Shown: piece by piece, positions 36,524-46,330 of the stretch
Numbering within the stretch: the first letter of the stretch is position 1
How the letters are laid out: every line of letters begins with the position of its first letter
Assembly (NCBI RefSeq): GCF_013372265.1
Contig: NZ_CP054051.1
Location: 248,001 to 312,000, forward strand
DNA length: 64,000 bases
Source: Aliarcobacter cibarius
Lineage (GTDB): Bacteria > Campylobacterota > Campylobacteria > Campylobacterales > Arcobacteraceae
Reading direction: 5' to 3'
Notes under the pieces: model-generated
Databases searched by the model: none
What the model saw: only the letters and a program-made list of their open reading frames with translations
What the model was told of the DNA's origin: nothing
Program-made: the position numbers and the translations under genes

Positions 36524-37409
36524 AGCTTTTTAACTTCTTAAACAAAACTGATATATAAATTCCTAAAATTATTAATGAAAATCCAATAAGATGATATGTT
36601 TCTAATCTTTCACCTAGTAAAAAATAAGCAAAAATTGCACCAAATATTGGCATAAAGTGAGTAAATTGTCCTGTTATGTTTGCTGTTAATTTTAAAGTTG
36701 AGATATTCCAAAAATAAAATGACAATATTGATGGAAAAATTACAATATACAATAAAGAATAAAGTACTTCACTTTTTTCTATAAATGATAAAGAGAAATC
36801 TGAAGAGAATATAAAAAATGGAATAGATAAAATAGTAGTTCCTATAAAAGTTGTTAATGTGAAAAATTCAAAAGGTCTTAAATCATCTGTTTTAAATTTC
36901 AATAATACTGTATACAATGCCCATACAAAACCAGCTAAAATTATCCATAAATCTCCACTTGTAGTCTTAAATTCTAAAATATTTACAAAATCGCCTTTTA
37001 AAACCAAAAACAAAACTCCTATAGTTGATAAAATAATTCCTAGTAGCTGAGTTTTAGAAATTGATGTATTTAAAATAAGAAAAGAGATAAGTACGATTAT
37101 CATAGGAGTACTTGAGTTTATAAGTAGAGCATTTGTTGCGGTTGTTGTTTGTACTCCATAATATAGAAAAGTATTAAATGCTGTAATACCTAATACTGAT
37201 TGAGAAATTAACATTTTAGGGCTATTTTTAAATGCTAAATACAGTTTTTTATATTTTAAAATTAATATAGGAGATAAAATCAAACAAACGATAATCCATC
37301 TATAAAATGCTAATTGTAAAGGTTCTATATCTGAAGATATAAATCTTCCTAAAACATAATTACCAGACCAAAAAGCTACTCCTAGAAGAAGTAAAATATA
37401 ATATTTCAT
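36522..37409 (-). CDS. EamA-family (DMT) transporter
   Basis: 295 residues with ten predicted membrane helices and two EamA repeats; the segments LLGVAFWSGNYVLGRFI near the start and FTHFMPIFGAIFAYFLLGE near the end are typical. It exports or exchanges small metabolites; no substrate can be read. It is the last gene of the series that starts with the meta-cleavage operon, 7 bp after the AEC-type gene. Confidence 0.85.
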   Translation of the reverse strand: MKYYILLLLGVAFWSGNYVLGRFISSDIEPLQLAFYRWIIVCLILSPILILKYKKLYLAFKNSPKMLISQSVLGITAFNTFLYYGVQTTTATNALLINSSTPMIIVLISFLILNTSISKTQLLGIILSTIGVLFLVLKGDFVNILEFKTTSGDLWIILAGFVWALYTVLLKFKTDDLRPFEFFTLTTFIGTTILSIPFFIFSSDFSLSFIEKSEVLYSLLYIVIFPSILSFYFWNISTLKLTANITGQFTHFMPIFGAIFAYFLLGERLETYHLIGFSLIILGIYISVLFKKLKS

Positions 37410-37416
37410 AAAAAAC

Positions 37417-38289
37417 CTAAAGTAAAAAATATAAAGCTAATGGCATATAAATAATTGTAAACAGATTTCCAATAGCAACTATTGAAGCTACCATACTAGA
37501 ATCTTTGTTATATTTTTCTGCCAAAATTGCATTTAAAACAGCAGTTGGAAGTAATCCAAACAAAATTAAAAGTTTTTGTTGAAGTTCACTATATTCAAAA
37601 AGATATATAGCTAAAAATGCCATAATTAATCCAGAAAGAGGACATAAAATAGCACCTATAATTCCTATTTTTATATTTTCGAGTTTTACTGTTGATAGTC
37701 TAACTCCAAGAGCAAATAAAATTAAAGGAATAGCAACTTGTGATAATAGTTCAAAAGTTACATTAATTGTTGAAGGAAAAGATATATTAAAATAATTAAA
37801 AATTAATCCAAAACATGTTGCAATTATTACTGGATTTTTGAACATAGCTTTTATATCTATTTTCCCTCCATACATCATTTCAGCAACTGTAAATTGACCA
37901 ATAACTTGAACTAAAGATAAAGCAATAAACAAAGCCATAGCTTCTTGTCCAAAAGATAGTAGAGCAAGAGGTAGCCCTAAATTTATTGAGTTATTAAACA
38001 TCATAGCTGGTAAAAAACTATTAATATCTATTTTCATTAATTTAATAAATGGATACAAAATTAAACCTGAACCGAAAACTATAATAACTGCTCCCAAAGA
38101 AAAATATCCTAACACAGAGATATTGGGAAGTTTTGAAGAAATTGAGTAGAAAATTAAAAAAGGGATAAAAATATCTAAATTGATTTTATTTATTGAATCT
38201 ATGTCAATTTTTACTCTCTTTGCATAAAATATTCCTATTAAAACTATAATAAAAACTGGAAAAAGTATTTCAATTATTTTGTATATCAA
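37417..38289 (-). CDS. AEC-family transporter (auxin efflux carrier type)
   Basis: 290 residues with about ten membrane helices in two halves. The segment NINLGLPL-like NSINLGLPLALLSFG, in the broken helix, and GLLPTAVLNAILA near the C-terminus mark the family. These proteins move organic acids and similar compounds. Its start overlaps the end of the truncated reductase gene (ATGA). In this place it could export or import an acid of the meta pathway. Confidence 0.83.
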   Translation of the reverse strand: MIYKIIEILFPVFIIVLIGIFYAKRVKIDIDSINKINLDIFIPFLIFYSISSKLPNISVLGYFSLGAVIIVFGSGLILYPFIKLMKIDINSFLPAMMFNNSINLGLPLALLSFGQEAMALFIALSLVQVIGQFTVAEMMYGGKIDIKAMFKNPVIIATCFGLIFNYFNISFPSTINVTFELLSQVAIPLILFALGVRLSTVKLENIKIGIIGAILCPLSGLIMAFLAIYLFEYSELQQKLLILFGLLPTAVLNAILAEKYNKDSSMVASIVAIGNLFTIIYMPLALYFLL

Positions 38290-38771
38290 AATATAGCCTT
38301 AAATTTATTAAAAATTATTTTGAGATTAAATTTTAGCTTAAAAAAAGCAAGACTTATAATATTATTGCTGATTTTTATTATAAGCCTTACCAAAAAGGGG
38401 TTTTCGTCTAATTCGCTAGAAAGGTTTTTTTTACTATCAACTTCATTTTGAAAAGAGATAATATAAATATGGTTTTTTACTTTAGTAAAAAGGTCGTTGA
38501 AGTTATTTACTAAAGATTTAGTTGAAGTTGATTTAGTGGTCAATGAAACAGCATTAAAGAATAGTGTGTTAAATCTTTTGATTTCGTCATTTGAATAGGA
38601 GAAAATTTTTTCTTCAAAAAAGAAATCAGGGTGCTGCAACTTCAACTTGTTTTGCTGTAAAGACTCTAAGTACTTTCCTCTTGCTACAAAATTTAAATCA
38701 GGACCTAAACTGATCAACTTTATGCCAAAATAAGAGTTTACACCACCAGCACCCAAAATAAAAAATCTCAT
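38286..38771 (-). pseudogene. Truncated ketopantoate-reductase-like (PanE/ApbA) gene
   Basis: 161 residues, about half the family length. The N-terminal NADP-binding domain is recognisable (FFILGAGGVNSYFGIKLI, VARGKYLESL, then ISFQNEVDSKKNL). After about residue 120 the sequence decays into a Lys/Phe-rich tail and stops, so the catalytic C-terminal domain is missing. It might still be translated, because the next gene overlaps its stop. A relic is more likely than an active enzyme. Confidence 0.7.
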
Positions 38772-38783
38772 ATTCTGCCTTTA

Positions 38784-39605
38784 TTATTTCTCCGAAAAGA
38801 AATTTAACAATAGATTATTAAATCTATCTTTATGCTCTATTTGTGTCCAATGTCCACATTGTCCAAATATATGCAATTGTGATTTTAAAATAAGTTGATT
38901 TAATCTTATAGAATTTTGTACAGGTATTACTTTATCTTCTCTTCCATGAATAATTAAAACATCTTTATCTATCTTTTTAATATCTTGTTCACAGCTAGTC
39001 ATCATATCTATTCCATTTTGTCTTGGAGCTGGAAACATTGAAGAAAATGATTCATGAAAACCAGGTCTAATACTTGCTTCATATCTTAGTTTTGCCAAAT
39101 CATCTGTTACAATACTTCTATCATAAGCAAAAATATCAAGCAACTCTTTCATATTTTCAATACTTGGATTATATCCCCATGCTTTATCAAGTCCGTATGT
39201 TAAATCAAAATATACTCCAACAGCACCCATTAAAACAACTTTATTAAATCTTTGCGGATATTTTATAGTTAAAGCAATTGCTAAACCACCTCCAAAAGAG
39301 TTTCCAACTAGGTTTGTTTTTTCAATTCCTAAAGCATCCATTAAATCAATAATTTGTTGTACCCAAACATCCATATTATAAGTAATACCTTCTGGTCTAT
39401 CTGTATAACCAAATCCTACCATATCTGGAGCTATTACTCTAAATTTCTCTGCTAAAACTGGCATTGATCCTCTCCAGTTTGCATAAGCTGATACTCCAGG
39501 TCCTGAACCATGAATAAACATTACAGGTTCACCTTGTCCTAATTCATGATAATTTGTATTAAACTTACCTGTTCTTATATTCTTCGCTATCTCTGGATTT
39601 GACAT
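38784..39605 (-). CDS. dmpD: 2-hydroxymuconic semialdehyde hydrolase
   Basis: 273 residues of the alpha/beta-hydrolase fold. The oxyanion motif is HGSGPGVSAYANWR, the nucleophile Ser is in GNSFGGGLA (about 108), the Asp in HGREDKVIP and the His in GHWTQIEH. This is the pattern of DmpD/XylF, which splits ring-cleavage products of methylcatechols (ketones) or 2-hydroxymuconic semialdehyde. It gives the hydrolytic branch next to the dehydrogenase branch (dmpC, 4-oxalocrotonate tautomerase, dmpH). Confidence 0.92.
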   Translation of the reverse strand: MSNPEIAKNIRTGKFNTNYHELGQGEPVMFIHGSGPGVSAYANWRGSMPVLAEKFRVIAPDMVGFGYTDRPEGITYNMDVWVQQIIDLMDALGIEKTNLVGNSFGGGLAIALTIKYPQRFNKVVLMGAVGVYFDLTYGLDKAWGYNPSIENMKELLDIFAYDRSIVTDDLAKLRYEASIRPGFHESFSSMFPAPRQNGIDMMTSCEQDIKKIDKDVLIIHGREDKVIPVQNSIRLNQLILKSQLHIFGQCGHWTQIEHKDRFNNLLLNFFSEK

Positions 39606-39633
39606 CTTTTTTTCCTTTATTTTTAATAAATTC

Positions 39634-39825
39634 TTATTTTCCTAACTTTTTAGCGCTTTTTCCACCTATACCAAAATGCTGTTTTGGCATTTCATTTATT
39701 ATAACTCTTACAGTTTCAAGTGGTGCATCTAAAGATTCCGCAATTGCTAAAGATACTTTTTCTATAAGTTTCTCTTTTTTCTCATCACTTCTTCCCTCAA
39801 CAATATTTATTGTAGCTATTGGCAT
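39634..39825 (-). CDS. dmpI: 4-oxalocrotonate tautomerase
   Basis: 63 residues. After removal of Met, the catalytic Pro1 is exposed. Arg11, Arg39 and the aromatic residue Phe50 are exactly at the positions of known 4-OT enzymes. It interconverts enol and keto 4-oxalocrotonate for the decarboxylase DmpH, and works as a hexamer in the cytoplasm. AAGGAG precedes the start, but part of it is caught in a hairpin (39835-39856). A palindromic insertion lies between it and dmpH. Confidence 0.93.
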   Translation of the reverse strand: MPIATINIVEGRSDEKKEKLIEKVSLAIAESLDAPLETVRVIINEMPKQHFGIGGKSAKKLGK

Positions 39826-39834
39826 GAATTCTCC

Positions 39835-39960
39835 TTAAAAATTATCCAATTTTTAAGGGACCTATTTCATATCTAACTTCTTTTAACAAGATGGCAAAGC
39901 CATCTTTAAAGAAGCAAACTCTAAAGAGAACAACGAGTTGTTCTTAAAATAGTCCCTATT
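39835..39960 (-). repeat. Palindromic, multi-hairpin intergenic element
   Basis: An outer inverted repeat (GGGACCTATTT at 39857-39867 with AAATAGTCCC near 39947-39956) encloses two strong hairpins: AAGATGGC-AAA-GCCATCTT (39888-39906), extended by CTTCTTT/AAAGAAG, and AGAACAAC-GA-GTTGTTCT (39927-39944). A third, TTAAAAATT/AATTTTTAA (39835-39856), touches the ribosome site of the tautomerase gene. It looks like an ERIC- or MITE-like palindromic unit inserted inside the operon. Confidence 0.65.
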
Positions 39961-39961
39961 T

Positions 39962-40750
39962 TTATATAAATTTAAATGATAAAGTTCCTAAATCTTGAAA
40001 CTTAACTGTTACATTATCACCTTTTTTTACACTAACAGCAGCTGTAATTGCACCTGAAAGAATAAATGTTCCTGCTTTTAAAACCTCTCCCCTCTCAGCT
40101 AACATATTAGCAAGCATAGCTATTGCAGTTGCAGGATGCCCAAGAACAGCAGCTCCAGCCCCTACTTCTACTACTTCACCATTTATTTCCATTACAACAC
40201 CAAGAGTTTTTAAATCTAAATCTTTAACATCTCTCATTCTTCCACCAGTTACATATCTTGAACTTGATGAATTATCAGCAATAACAGATTTTAAGTCAAA
40301 TTTGAAATCTTTATATCTTGAGTCAATAATTTCAACAGCAGGCATTACAAAATCTGTTGCAGCTAAAACATCACCAATATGACAACCAGGTCCACTTAAA
40401 TCACTTTTTAAAACAAAAGCAATTTCTGCTTCAACTTTTGGATGAATTAACTCATCAATTTTTATACAAGATCCATCACCAAAACTAAAATAATCAGCTA
40501 AATATCCATAACAAGGATCAGAAACACCCATTTGTTTCATTTTAGCTTGAGATGTAAGTCCCATTTTCATACCTACAATTTTGTGCCCTCTTGCCTCTTT
40601 CGCAGCTCTTGCAGTCCATTGAATATCATAGGCATCTTTATATGTCATTTCTGGATAATCTTCAGTTATTTTAGTGATTTCATAAGCTTCTAACTCAGCA
40701 TCCTCACAATGCTTTGCTAATTTTTCAATTGTTGCTCTATCTAAACTCAT
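39962..40750 (-). CDS. dmpH: 4-oxalocrotonate decarboxylase
   Basis: 262 residues of the hydratase/decarboxylase family. The sequence IADNSSSSRYVTGGRM marks the decarboxylase branch (DmpH/XylI), as opposed to TVADNASCGYIVFGG of the hydratase DmpE in the same operon. Metal-binding residues lie in HPKVEAEIAFVLK. It turns 4-oxalocrotonate into 2-hydroxypenta-2,4-dienoate and normally works in complex with DmpE. Its ATG overlaps the aldolase stop (TAATG). Confidence 0.92.
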   Translation of the reverse strand: MSLDRATIEKLAKHCEDAELEAYEITKITEDYPEMTYKDAYDIQWTARAAKEARGHKIVGMKMGLTSQAKMKQMGVSDPCYGYLADYFSFGDGSCIKIDELIHPKVEAEIAFVLKSDLSGPGCHIGDVLAATDFVMPAVEIIDSRYKDFKFDLKSVIADNSSSSRYVTGGRMRDVKDLDLKTLGVVMEINGEVVEVGAGAAVLGHPATAIAMLANMLAERGEVLKAGTFILSGAITAAVSVKKGDNVTVKFQDLGTLSFKFI

Positions 40751-41778
40751 TATATTAATCCTTTCGCTTTTGCCATATCAAGTGCTAAGTCTTCAATCAT
40801 ATCTTCTTGACCACCTACCATTCCTCTTCGCCCTAGTTCTAGTAAAAGTGTTCTTGCATCAATTCCATATTTTTCTTCTGCACGTCTTGCAAATAAAAGA
40901 AAAGATGAATAAACCCCAGCATATCCCAAAGTAATAGAATCTCTTGAAATTCTTGTAGGTTTTCCCATAATAGGAAGTGCTATATCTTCTGCTGCATCTT
41001 CAATTTTATGTAAATCAATTCCTGTTTCTACACCCATTCTATTTAAAACAGCAACTAAAACTTCAGTTGCAGTATTTCCAGAACCTGCTCCAAATCCAGC
41101 AAGACTTGCATCAATTCTTGTAGCTCCAGCTTCAATAGCAGCTAAAGAGTTTGCAACTCCCATTGACATATTGTTATGTCCATGGAATCCTAACTCTATA
41201 TCATTTCCAAACTCTTTTTTAAGAATTGCAATTCTTGCACTTACATCATCTGGTAGCATATATCCAGCTGAATCAGTTGCATAGATAGTTTTTGCTCCAT
41301 AAGAGACCATTTTTGCTGCCTCTTCTAGTAATTTTTCAGGAGTCACCATATGAGCCATCATTAAAAAACCAACTGTATCAAGTCCCATAGAAACAGCTGC
41401 TTTTATATGTTGAGCTGAACAGTCGGCTTCTGTACAATGAGTTGCAACTCTAACAGTTGAGATACCTTTTTTTACAGCTCTTTCTAAATCTTTTACAATC
41501 CCAATTCCAGGAAGTAAAAGAGCAGAGATTTTTGCATTTTTTACATTTGAAACTGCGCACTCAATCCACTCTTCATCAGTATGTAATCCATATCCATAGT
41601 TAAGTGAACTTCCACCTAAACCATCACCATGAGTTACCTCAATCATAGGAACACCAGCTTCATCCATAGCTTTTGACATAGCAGCCATTTGATCTAATGT
41701 AAATTGATGTCTAATAGAGTGCATTCCATCTCTTAAAGACATATCATGAATTGTTACTTTTTTACCTTTTAAATTCAT
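40750..41778 (-). CDS. dmpG: 4-hydroxy-2-oxovalerate aldolase
   Basis: About 342 residues from the ATG at 41778 ([18 protein letters not shown]), one base after the dmpF stop; AAAGGAG precedes it, so the upstream start at 41817 is unlikely. Metal ligands are in [10 protein letters not shown] and in GFHGHNN (about residue 200). It splits 4-hydroxy-2-oxovalerate into pyruvate and acetaldehyde and channels the aldehyde to DmpF, its complex partner, encoded just before. Confidence 0.95.
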   Translation of the reverse strand: MNLKGKKVTIHDMSLRDGMHSIRHQFTLDQMAAMSKAMDEAGVPMIEVTHGDGLGGSSLNYGYGLHTDEEWIECAVSNVKNAKISALLLPGIGIVKDLERAVKKGISTVRVATHCTEADCSAQHIKAAVSMGLDTVGFLMMAHMVTPEKLLEEAAKMVSYGAKTIYATDSAGYMLPDDVSARIAILKKEFGNDIELGFHGHNNMSMGVANSLAAIEAGATRIDASLAGFGAGSGNTATEVLVAVLNRMGVETGIDLHKIEDAAEDIALPIMGKPTRISRDSITLGYAGVYSSFLLFARRAEEKYGIDARTLLLELGRRGMVGGQEDMIEDLALDMAKAKGLI

Positions 41779-41779
41779 G

Positions 41780-42664
41780 TTATTCTCCTTTAATTTTTTC
41801 AGCCATTTTTTCTGCAATGTTTGTTGCAGCTGCTGTAATAATGTCTAAGTTACCTGCATATTTTGGTAGGTAATCTCCTAATCCTTCAACTTCAAGGAAA
41901 ATAGAAACTTTTTTACCATCAAAAACTGGTCCATTTTTCAGTTTATATCCTGGTACAAATTGTTGTACTTTTTTTACCATTTCATGAACTGATTTAGTAA
42001 TTGCTTCTTTATTTGGCTCGGCAACTGTTTGACAATGAACAGTATCTCTCATCATAAGTGGTGGCTCTGCTGGATTTAAAATAATAATAGCTTTACCTTT
42101 TTTTACATTTCCAACTCTTTCAATCCCAAGTTTTGTTGTCTCTGTAAACTCATCTATATTTGCTCTAGTTCCAGGACCTGCTGATTTTGAAGCAACTGTT
42201 GCAATAATTTCTGCATAATCAACCGCTTGAACACTTGAAACAGCTGCAACCATAGGAATAGTTGCTTGTCCACCACAAGTTACCATGTTCACATTTTGTG
42301 TATTTTGTGCTAATAACTCATCAATATTTACAGATGGTACACAAAATGGTCCAATAGCAGCAGGTGTTAAATCAATAACCATAACTCCAAGTTCTGCTAA
42401 TTTTCTATTGTTTTCACCATGAACATAAGCTGAAGTTGCATCAAATGCAATTTTTACACCATCTTCTTTTATAAAAGGAAGTAAACCATCAACTCCCTCG
42501 TGAGTTGTTTTCATACCAGCTTCTCTTGCTTTTGCAAGTCCATCTGAATCAGGATCAATTCCAACCATCCATAAAGGATTTAATATTTCACTTCTTTGAA
42601 GTTTATACATTAGATCTGTTCCAATATTTCCAGATCCAATTAATGCACAATTAATTTTACTCAT
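41780..42664 (-). CDS. dmpF: Acetaldehyde dehydrogenase (acylating)
   Basis: 294 residues. NAD-binding [12 protein letters not shown] is at the start and the catalytic Cys is in [13 protein letters not shown] (about 130). It oxidises acetaldehyde to acetyl-CoA. It forms a channelling complex with the aldolase DmpG, and the genes are separated by a single base. Confidence 0.95.
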   Translation of the reverse strand: MSKINCALIGSGNIGTDLMYKLQRSEILNPLWMVGIDPDSDGLAKAREAGMKTTHEGVDGLLPFIKEDGVKIAFDATSAYVHGENNRKLAELGVMVIDLTPAAIGPFCVPSVNIDELLAQNTQNVNMVTCGGQATIPMVAAVSSVQAVDYAEIIATVASKSAGPGTRANIDEFTETTKLGIERVGNVKKGKAIIILNPAEPPLMMRDTVHCQTVAEPNKEAITKSVHEMVKKVQQFVPGYKLKNGPVFDGKKVSIFLEVEGLGDYLPKYAGNLDIITAAATNIAEKMAEKIKGE

Positions 42665-42674
42665 CTATTTTCCT

Positions 42675-43463
42675 TTATATAAATCTACAAGAAGCAGAAC
42701 CAATTCCACCAATATTTATAGTCATGTTATCGCCTGATTTAATAGTAACCATTGCACAAAGTGCTCCTGAAAGAATTACTTCACCAGCTTTTAAACCAAC
42801 TCCAAATGAGCCAAGTGTATTTGCAAGCCAAGCAACTGCATTAACAGGACTTCCTAAAGCTGCAGCTCCAGCTCCTGTATGCAATAACTCACCATTACAC
42901 TCTAAAGTAATTCCACAAGTTGTTAAATCAACATCTCTTGGATCCACTCCTTTGCCTCCAAATACTATGTATCCACAAGAAGCATTATCTGCTACAGTAT
43001 CTTGAATTTTTATTTTCCAATCTTTTATTCTTGAATCAACTATTTCAAAACAAGGCATTACAAATTTTGTAGCTCTTAACACATCTGCTGTTGTAACACC
43101 AGGTCCCATTAAATCTTCTTTTAAAACAAAAGCAATTTCACCTTCTGCTTTTGGTTGAATCATTTTATTAGTTACATCAATAACATCACCATCGTTATAA
43201 ATCATATCTGATAAAAGATATCCAAAATCAGGTTGATGAACTCCTAACATATTCATAACTACTTTTGAAGTTACTCCAATTTTCTTACCAATGATTCTTG
43301 TTTTATCATCACTTAGTCTTCTTGCTAAGAAGTGGTGTTGAATAGCATATGCATCTTCAATCGTACAATCAGCCTCTCTTGATGAGATAGGCTCAATTGT
43401 TTGTTGATTTTTTAGTGCTTCATATAGCTCATTTCCATATTTTTCTATTTTTGCTTTTTCCAT
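42675..43463 (-). CDS. dmpE: 2-hydroxypenta-2,4-dienoate hydratase
   Basis: 262 residues. TVADNASCGYIVFGG identifies the hydratase branch, and metal ligands lie in QPKAEGEIAFVLKEDL. It adds water to 2-hydroxypentadienoate to give 4-hydroxy-2-oxovalerate for DmpG. It is paralogous to dmpH at 39962, with which it normally forms a complex. Confidence 0.93.
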   Translation of the reverse strand: MEKAKIEKYGNELYEALKNQQTIEPISSREADCTIEDAYAIQHHFLARRLSDDKTRIIGKKIGVTSKVVMNMLGVHQPDFGYLLSDMIYNDGDVIDVTNKMIQPKAEGEIAFVLKEDLMGPGVTTADVLRATKFVMPCFEIVDSRIKDWKIKIQDTVADNASCGYIVFGGKGVDPRDVDLTTCGITLECNGELLHTGAGAAALGSPVNAVAWLANTLGSFGVGLKAGEVILSGALCAMVTIKSGDNMTINIGGIGSASCRFI

Positions 43464-43472
43464 AAATAAACC

Positions 43473-44930
43473 TTACATTTTGATACAAATATTTTTTAAT
43501 TCTGTATAGAATTCAAGTGAATGATGTCCACCTTCTCTTCCAATTCCTGAAGCTTTCATCCCACCAAATGCAGTTCTTAAATCTCTTAAGAACCATGAGT
43601 TTACCCAAACTATACCTGAATCAATTTTAGATGCAACTCTGTGAGCTTTGTCTAAATCTTGAGTGAAAATAGTTGAAGCAAGCCCATATTTTGTGTCATT
43701 TGCCATTTTTATAGCCTCTTCTTCTGTGTCAAATGGTGCAATATGACAACAAGGTCCAAATACTTCTTGTTTTACAACCGTTGCAGTTTCAGGAAGTCCT
43801 GTCCAAATTGTAGGTTCAATCCAAAATCCATTTGCTAGATTTCCTTCCATTTTAGGAACTCCTCCTCCTAAAACAATATTTGCACCCTCTTTTTTAGCTA
43901 GTTCATAATACTCTAAAACTTTTTCTTGATGTGATTTACTAACAAGAGGCCCCATATCAACACTCTCATCATGTTGAACTCCAAGTTTTAATTTAGAAGC
44001 AGACTCTTTTAATTTTGCAACAAATTCATCAAAAATAGGTCTTTGAACATAAACTCTCTCTGTTCCTAAACATACCTGTCCTGAATTTGCAAAACAAGAT
44101 CTAGTTGTTTCAAATACTGCTTTTTGCATGTCACAATCAGCAAAAATAATTGCAGGATTTTTTCCTCCAAGTTCTAGTGATACATCTCTTACTCCAACAG
44201 AGCAAGCATTCATTATCATTTCACCTGTTTTTGTCTCTCCTGTAAATGTAATAGCATCAATATCAGGATGAGCAGTTAAAAGATTTCCAGTAATACTTCC
44301 TTTTCCTTGAACAACATTATATGCACCTGCTGGAACTCCAACTTTACTCATAACTTCTCCTAAAAGTGAAGTTGTTGTTGGAGTTACTTGAGATGGTTTT
44401 ACAACAACAGAGTTTCCACAAGCCATTGCAGGTCCTACTTTCCAAGTCATAAGTAAAAGCGGTAAATTCCAAGGTGAAATTACTGCAATTACTCCTTTTG
44501 GTTTTCTCATAGAGTAATTAAGCATAGTTTTTCCATCAGGTGTATCCGATCTATATGCCTCATCTGCATAAGATTTCATAGTATCTGCAAAAACTTTAAA
44601 GTTTGCTCCACCTCTTGGAATATCAATATGTCTAGCAATAGAGTAAGGTTTTCCTGTATCTAAACTTTCAGCTTCTAAAAAATCATCAAATCTTCTATTT
44701 ATTTCATTTGCAACTTCATACATTAATGCAACTCTATCGTTTAGTTTCATTTGTCCCCATTCACCAGTAAGTGCGGCTTTAGCTGCTGCTACTGCTGCAT
44801 TTACTTCAGGTTCTCTTCCAAGAGCTACTTTTGAAATAATTTCAGCTGTTGCTGGGTTAAAGTTATCAAAAAATTCACCACATTGTGAATCCATAAATTT
44901 TCCGTTAATATAGTGTTGTACTTTTTTCAT
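43473..44930 (-). CDS. dmpC: 2-hydroxymuconic semialdehyde dehydrogenase
   Basis: 485 residues of the aldehyde dehydrogenase superfamily. The catalytic Glu is in LELGGKNPAI, the Cys in FANSGQVCLGTERV (about 285), and the NAD-binding region is ITFTGETKTGE. It oxidises 2-hydroxymuconic semialdehyde to 4-oxalocrotonate's enol form and so opens the dehydrogenase branch. Its start overlaps the end of the HbpS-like gene. Confidence 0.94.
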   Translation of the reverse strand: MKKVQHYINGKFMDSQCGEFFDNFNPATAEIISKVALGREPEVNAAVAAAKAALTGEWGQMKLNDRVALMYEVANEINRRFDDFLEAESLDTGKPYSIARHIDIPRGGANFKVFADTMKSYADEAYRSDTPDGKTMLNYSMRKPKGVIAVISPWNLPLLLMTWKVGPAMACGNSVVVKPSQVTPTTTSLLGEVMSKVGVPAGAYNVVQGKGSITGNLLTAHPDIDAITFTGETKTGEMIMNACSVGVRDVSLELGGKNPAIIFADCDMQKAVFETTRSCFANSGQVCLGTERVYVQRPIFDEFVAKLKESASKLKLGVQHDESVDMGPLVSKSHQEKVLEYYELAKKEGANIVLGGGVPKMEGNLANGFWIEPTIWTGLPETATVVKQEVFGPCCHIAPFDTEEEAIKMANDTKYGLASTIFTQDLDKAHRVASKIDSGIVWVNSWFLRDLRTAFGGMKASGIGREGGHHSLEFYTELKNICIKM

Positions 44931-45355
44931 TATTTTAATCCTATTTTTTCAATTGCATATTTTGCACAAATAATATCTTCTTCTTCTGTTCCACCCGAAA
45001 CTCCAATTGCTCCAACTTTTACTCCATCTTCAAAAATAGGTAAACCCCCACCAAAGGGGATTAATCTATTTCTATTTGAAAATCCTTGCTCAAGATGAGG
45101 CATATTTTTAAAAATTGTTGTCCATTGTTCTGTAGGAAATCCAAAACTAGCACTTGTATAAGCTTTGTCTTTTGCAATATCAATAGAATGAATAAAAGAG
45201 TTATTCATTCTAATAAATGCCATTTCTAAACCTTTGTTATCTACTACAGAAACATTAATAGATATATTTAACTCTTCGGCTTTTTCAATAGCACAAATGC
45301 AAGCTTTAACCGATGCTTGTCTTGATATAGTTTTTTCAATCAAAGTGTTATTCAT
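44930..45355 (-). CDS. GlcG/HbpS-family protein
   Basis: 141 residues of the GlcG/HbpS (DUF336) family: INVSVVDNKGLEMAFIRM, then KDKAYTSASF, IPFGGGLPI and GAIGVSGGTEEEDI. Members bind haem or corrinoids or have unknown roles, and they turn up in aromatic meta-cleavage operons, which fits its place between dmpB and dmpC. The ribosome site is weak, so translation may depend on dmpB. Its function in the pathway is unknown. Confidence 0.82.
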   Translation of the reverse strand: MNNTLIEKTISRQASVKACICAIEKAEELNISINVSVVDNKGLEMAFIRMNNSFIHSIDIAKDKAYTSASFGFPTEQWTTIFKNMPHLEQGFSNRNRLIPFGGGLPIFEDGVKVGAIGVSGGTEEEDIICAKYAIEKIGLK

Positions 45356-45364
45356 AACTTGCTA

Positions 45365-46312
45365 CTATTTATATGCTGAAAGAGTATAAGCTGTTGTAAA
45401 TGCACCATTTTCTTGTCCTGTGTGGTAGAAAATTCCTCTCCATAGCTCATCTTCTGTCCAAGTAACTGTTGGCATATCAGGTTGCATTAAATATCCTAAT
45501 CCTGCAAAAGTTTCAAGTCTATGTCCTGATGGATCAAAGAAATAAATTGTTTCACCTCTAGTAATACCATGTCTTTGAGGAGTAACATCTATTTTAACAT
45601 TATGCATTCCCATAACATCTGCTGCTCTTAATATATCATTCCATCCATCTAGGAAAAATGCAAAGTGATGCATACCAGTTTCAGGACCTGCAACAAATGC
45701 TAAATCATGAGGTGTTGAAGTTCTAGCTAACCAAGTAGCAGCTTGAAGTGAACCATTTGGTCCAACACATACTTGTTCTGCTAGATTAAACTCTAAAACT
45801 TCTTGGAAGAATTTAGTTGCAGCCATAACTTTTTCTGGACCTTGACACATTAATAAAACATGGTCAATCCAGTGAACTTTTATACCTCTTCCTTCAAATG
45901 GCCAAGGTCTTGGATTTGTTGAACCTACATCTTTTCCAACAAAAGTTTTTTTAGCATAAAGATTAAATTCATGTCCACTAGGAGCATCAAATTTAAGAAC
46001 TCTTCCACACTCAGGAACAGATCCTTCAGGTAAAATTTCTGTAGAAATTCCATAGGCTTCTATTTTTGCTTTTAAATCATCAATATCACTATCTTTTTCA
46101 ACTTTATAAGCAACTCTGTTAAATGTAGCTTCATCACTAGGTCTTAAGATTAAACTATATTTATCCCACTCATCCCAACATTTAAGATAAAGTGTTCCAT
46201 CAGAATCTTCTTTTGTAACTTCCATTCCCATAATATTTACATAAAAATTTCTTGATATATTAATGTCTAAAACATTTAAATCAAGATGTCCAATTCTCAT
46301 AACTCCGCTCAT
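45365..46312 (-). CDS. dmpB: Catechol 2,3-dioxygenase
   Basis: 315 residues, the length of XylE/DmpB-type extradiol enzymes. Iron ligands are His in KVHWIDHVLL (about 150), His in GMHHFAFFLD (about 215) and Glu in GHRLETFAG (about 267). It opens catechol next to the hydroxyls to form yellow 2-hydroxymuconic semialdehyde. AAGGAG stands before the ATG, 18 bp after the ferredoxin gene. Confidence 0.95.
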   Translation of the reverse strand: MSGVMRIGHLDLNVLDINISRNFYVNIMGMEVTKEDSDGTLYLKCWDEWDKYSLILRPSDEATFNRVAYKVEKDSDIDDLKAKIEAYGISTEILPEGSVPECGRVLKFDAPSGHEFNLYAKKTFVGKDVGSTNPRPWPFEGRGIKVHWIDHVLLMCQGPEKVMAATKFFQEVLEFNLAEQVCVGPNGSLQAATWLARTSTPHDLAFVAGPETGMHHFAFFLDGWNDILRAADVMGMHNVKIDVTPQRHGITRGETIYFFDPSGHRLETFAGLGYLMQPDMPTVTWTEDELWRGIFYHTGQENGAFTTAYTLSAYK

Positions 46313-46330
46313 TTTATCTCCTTAGTTTAT

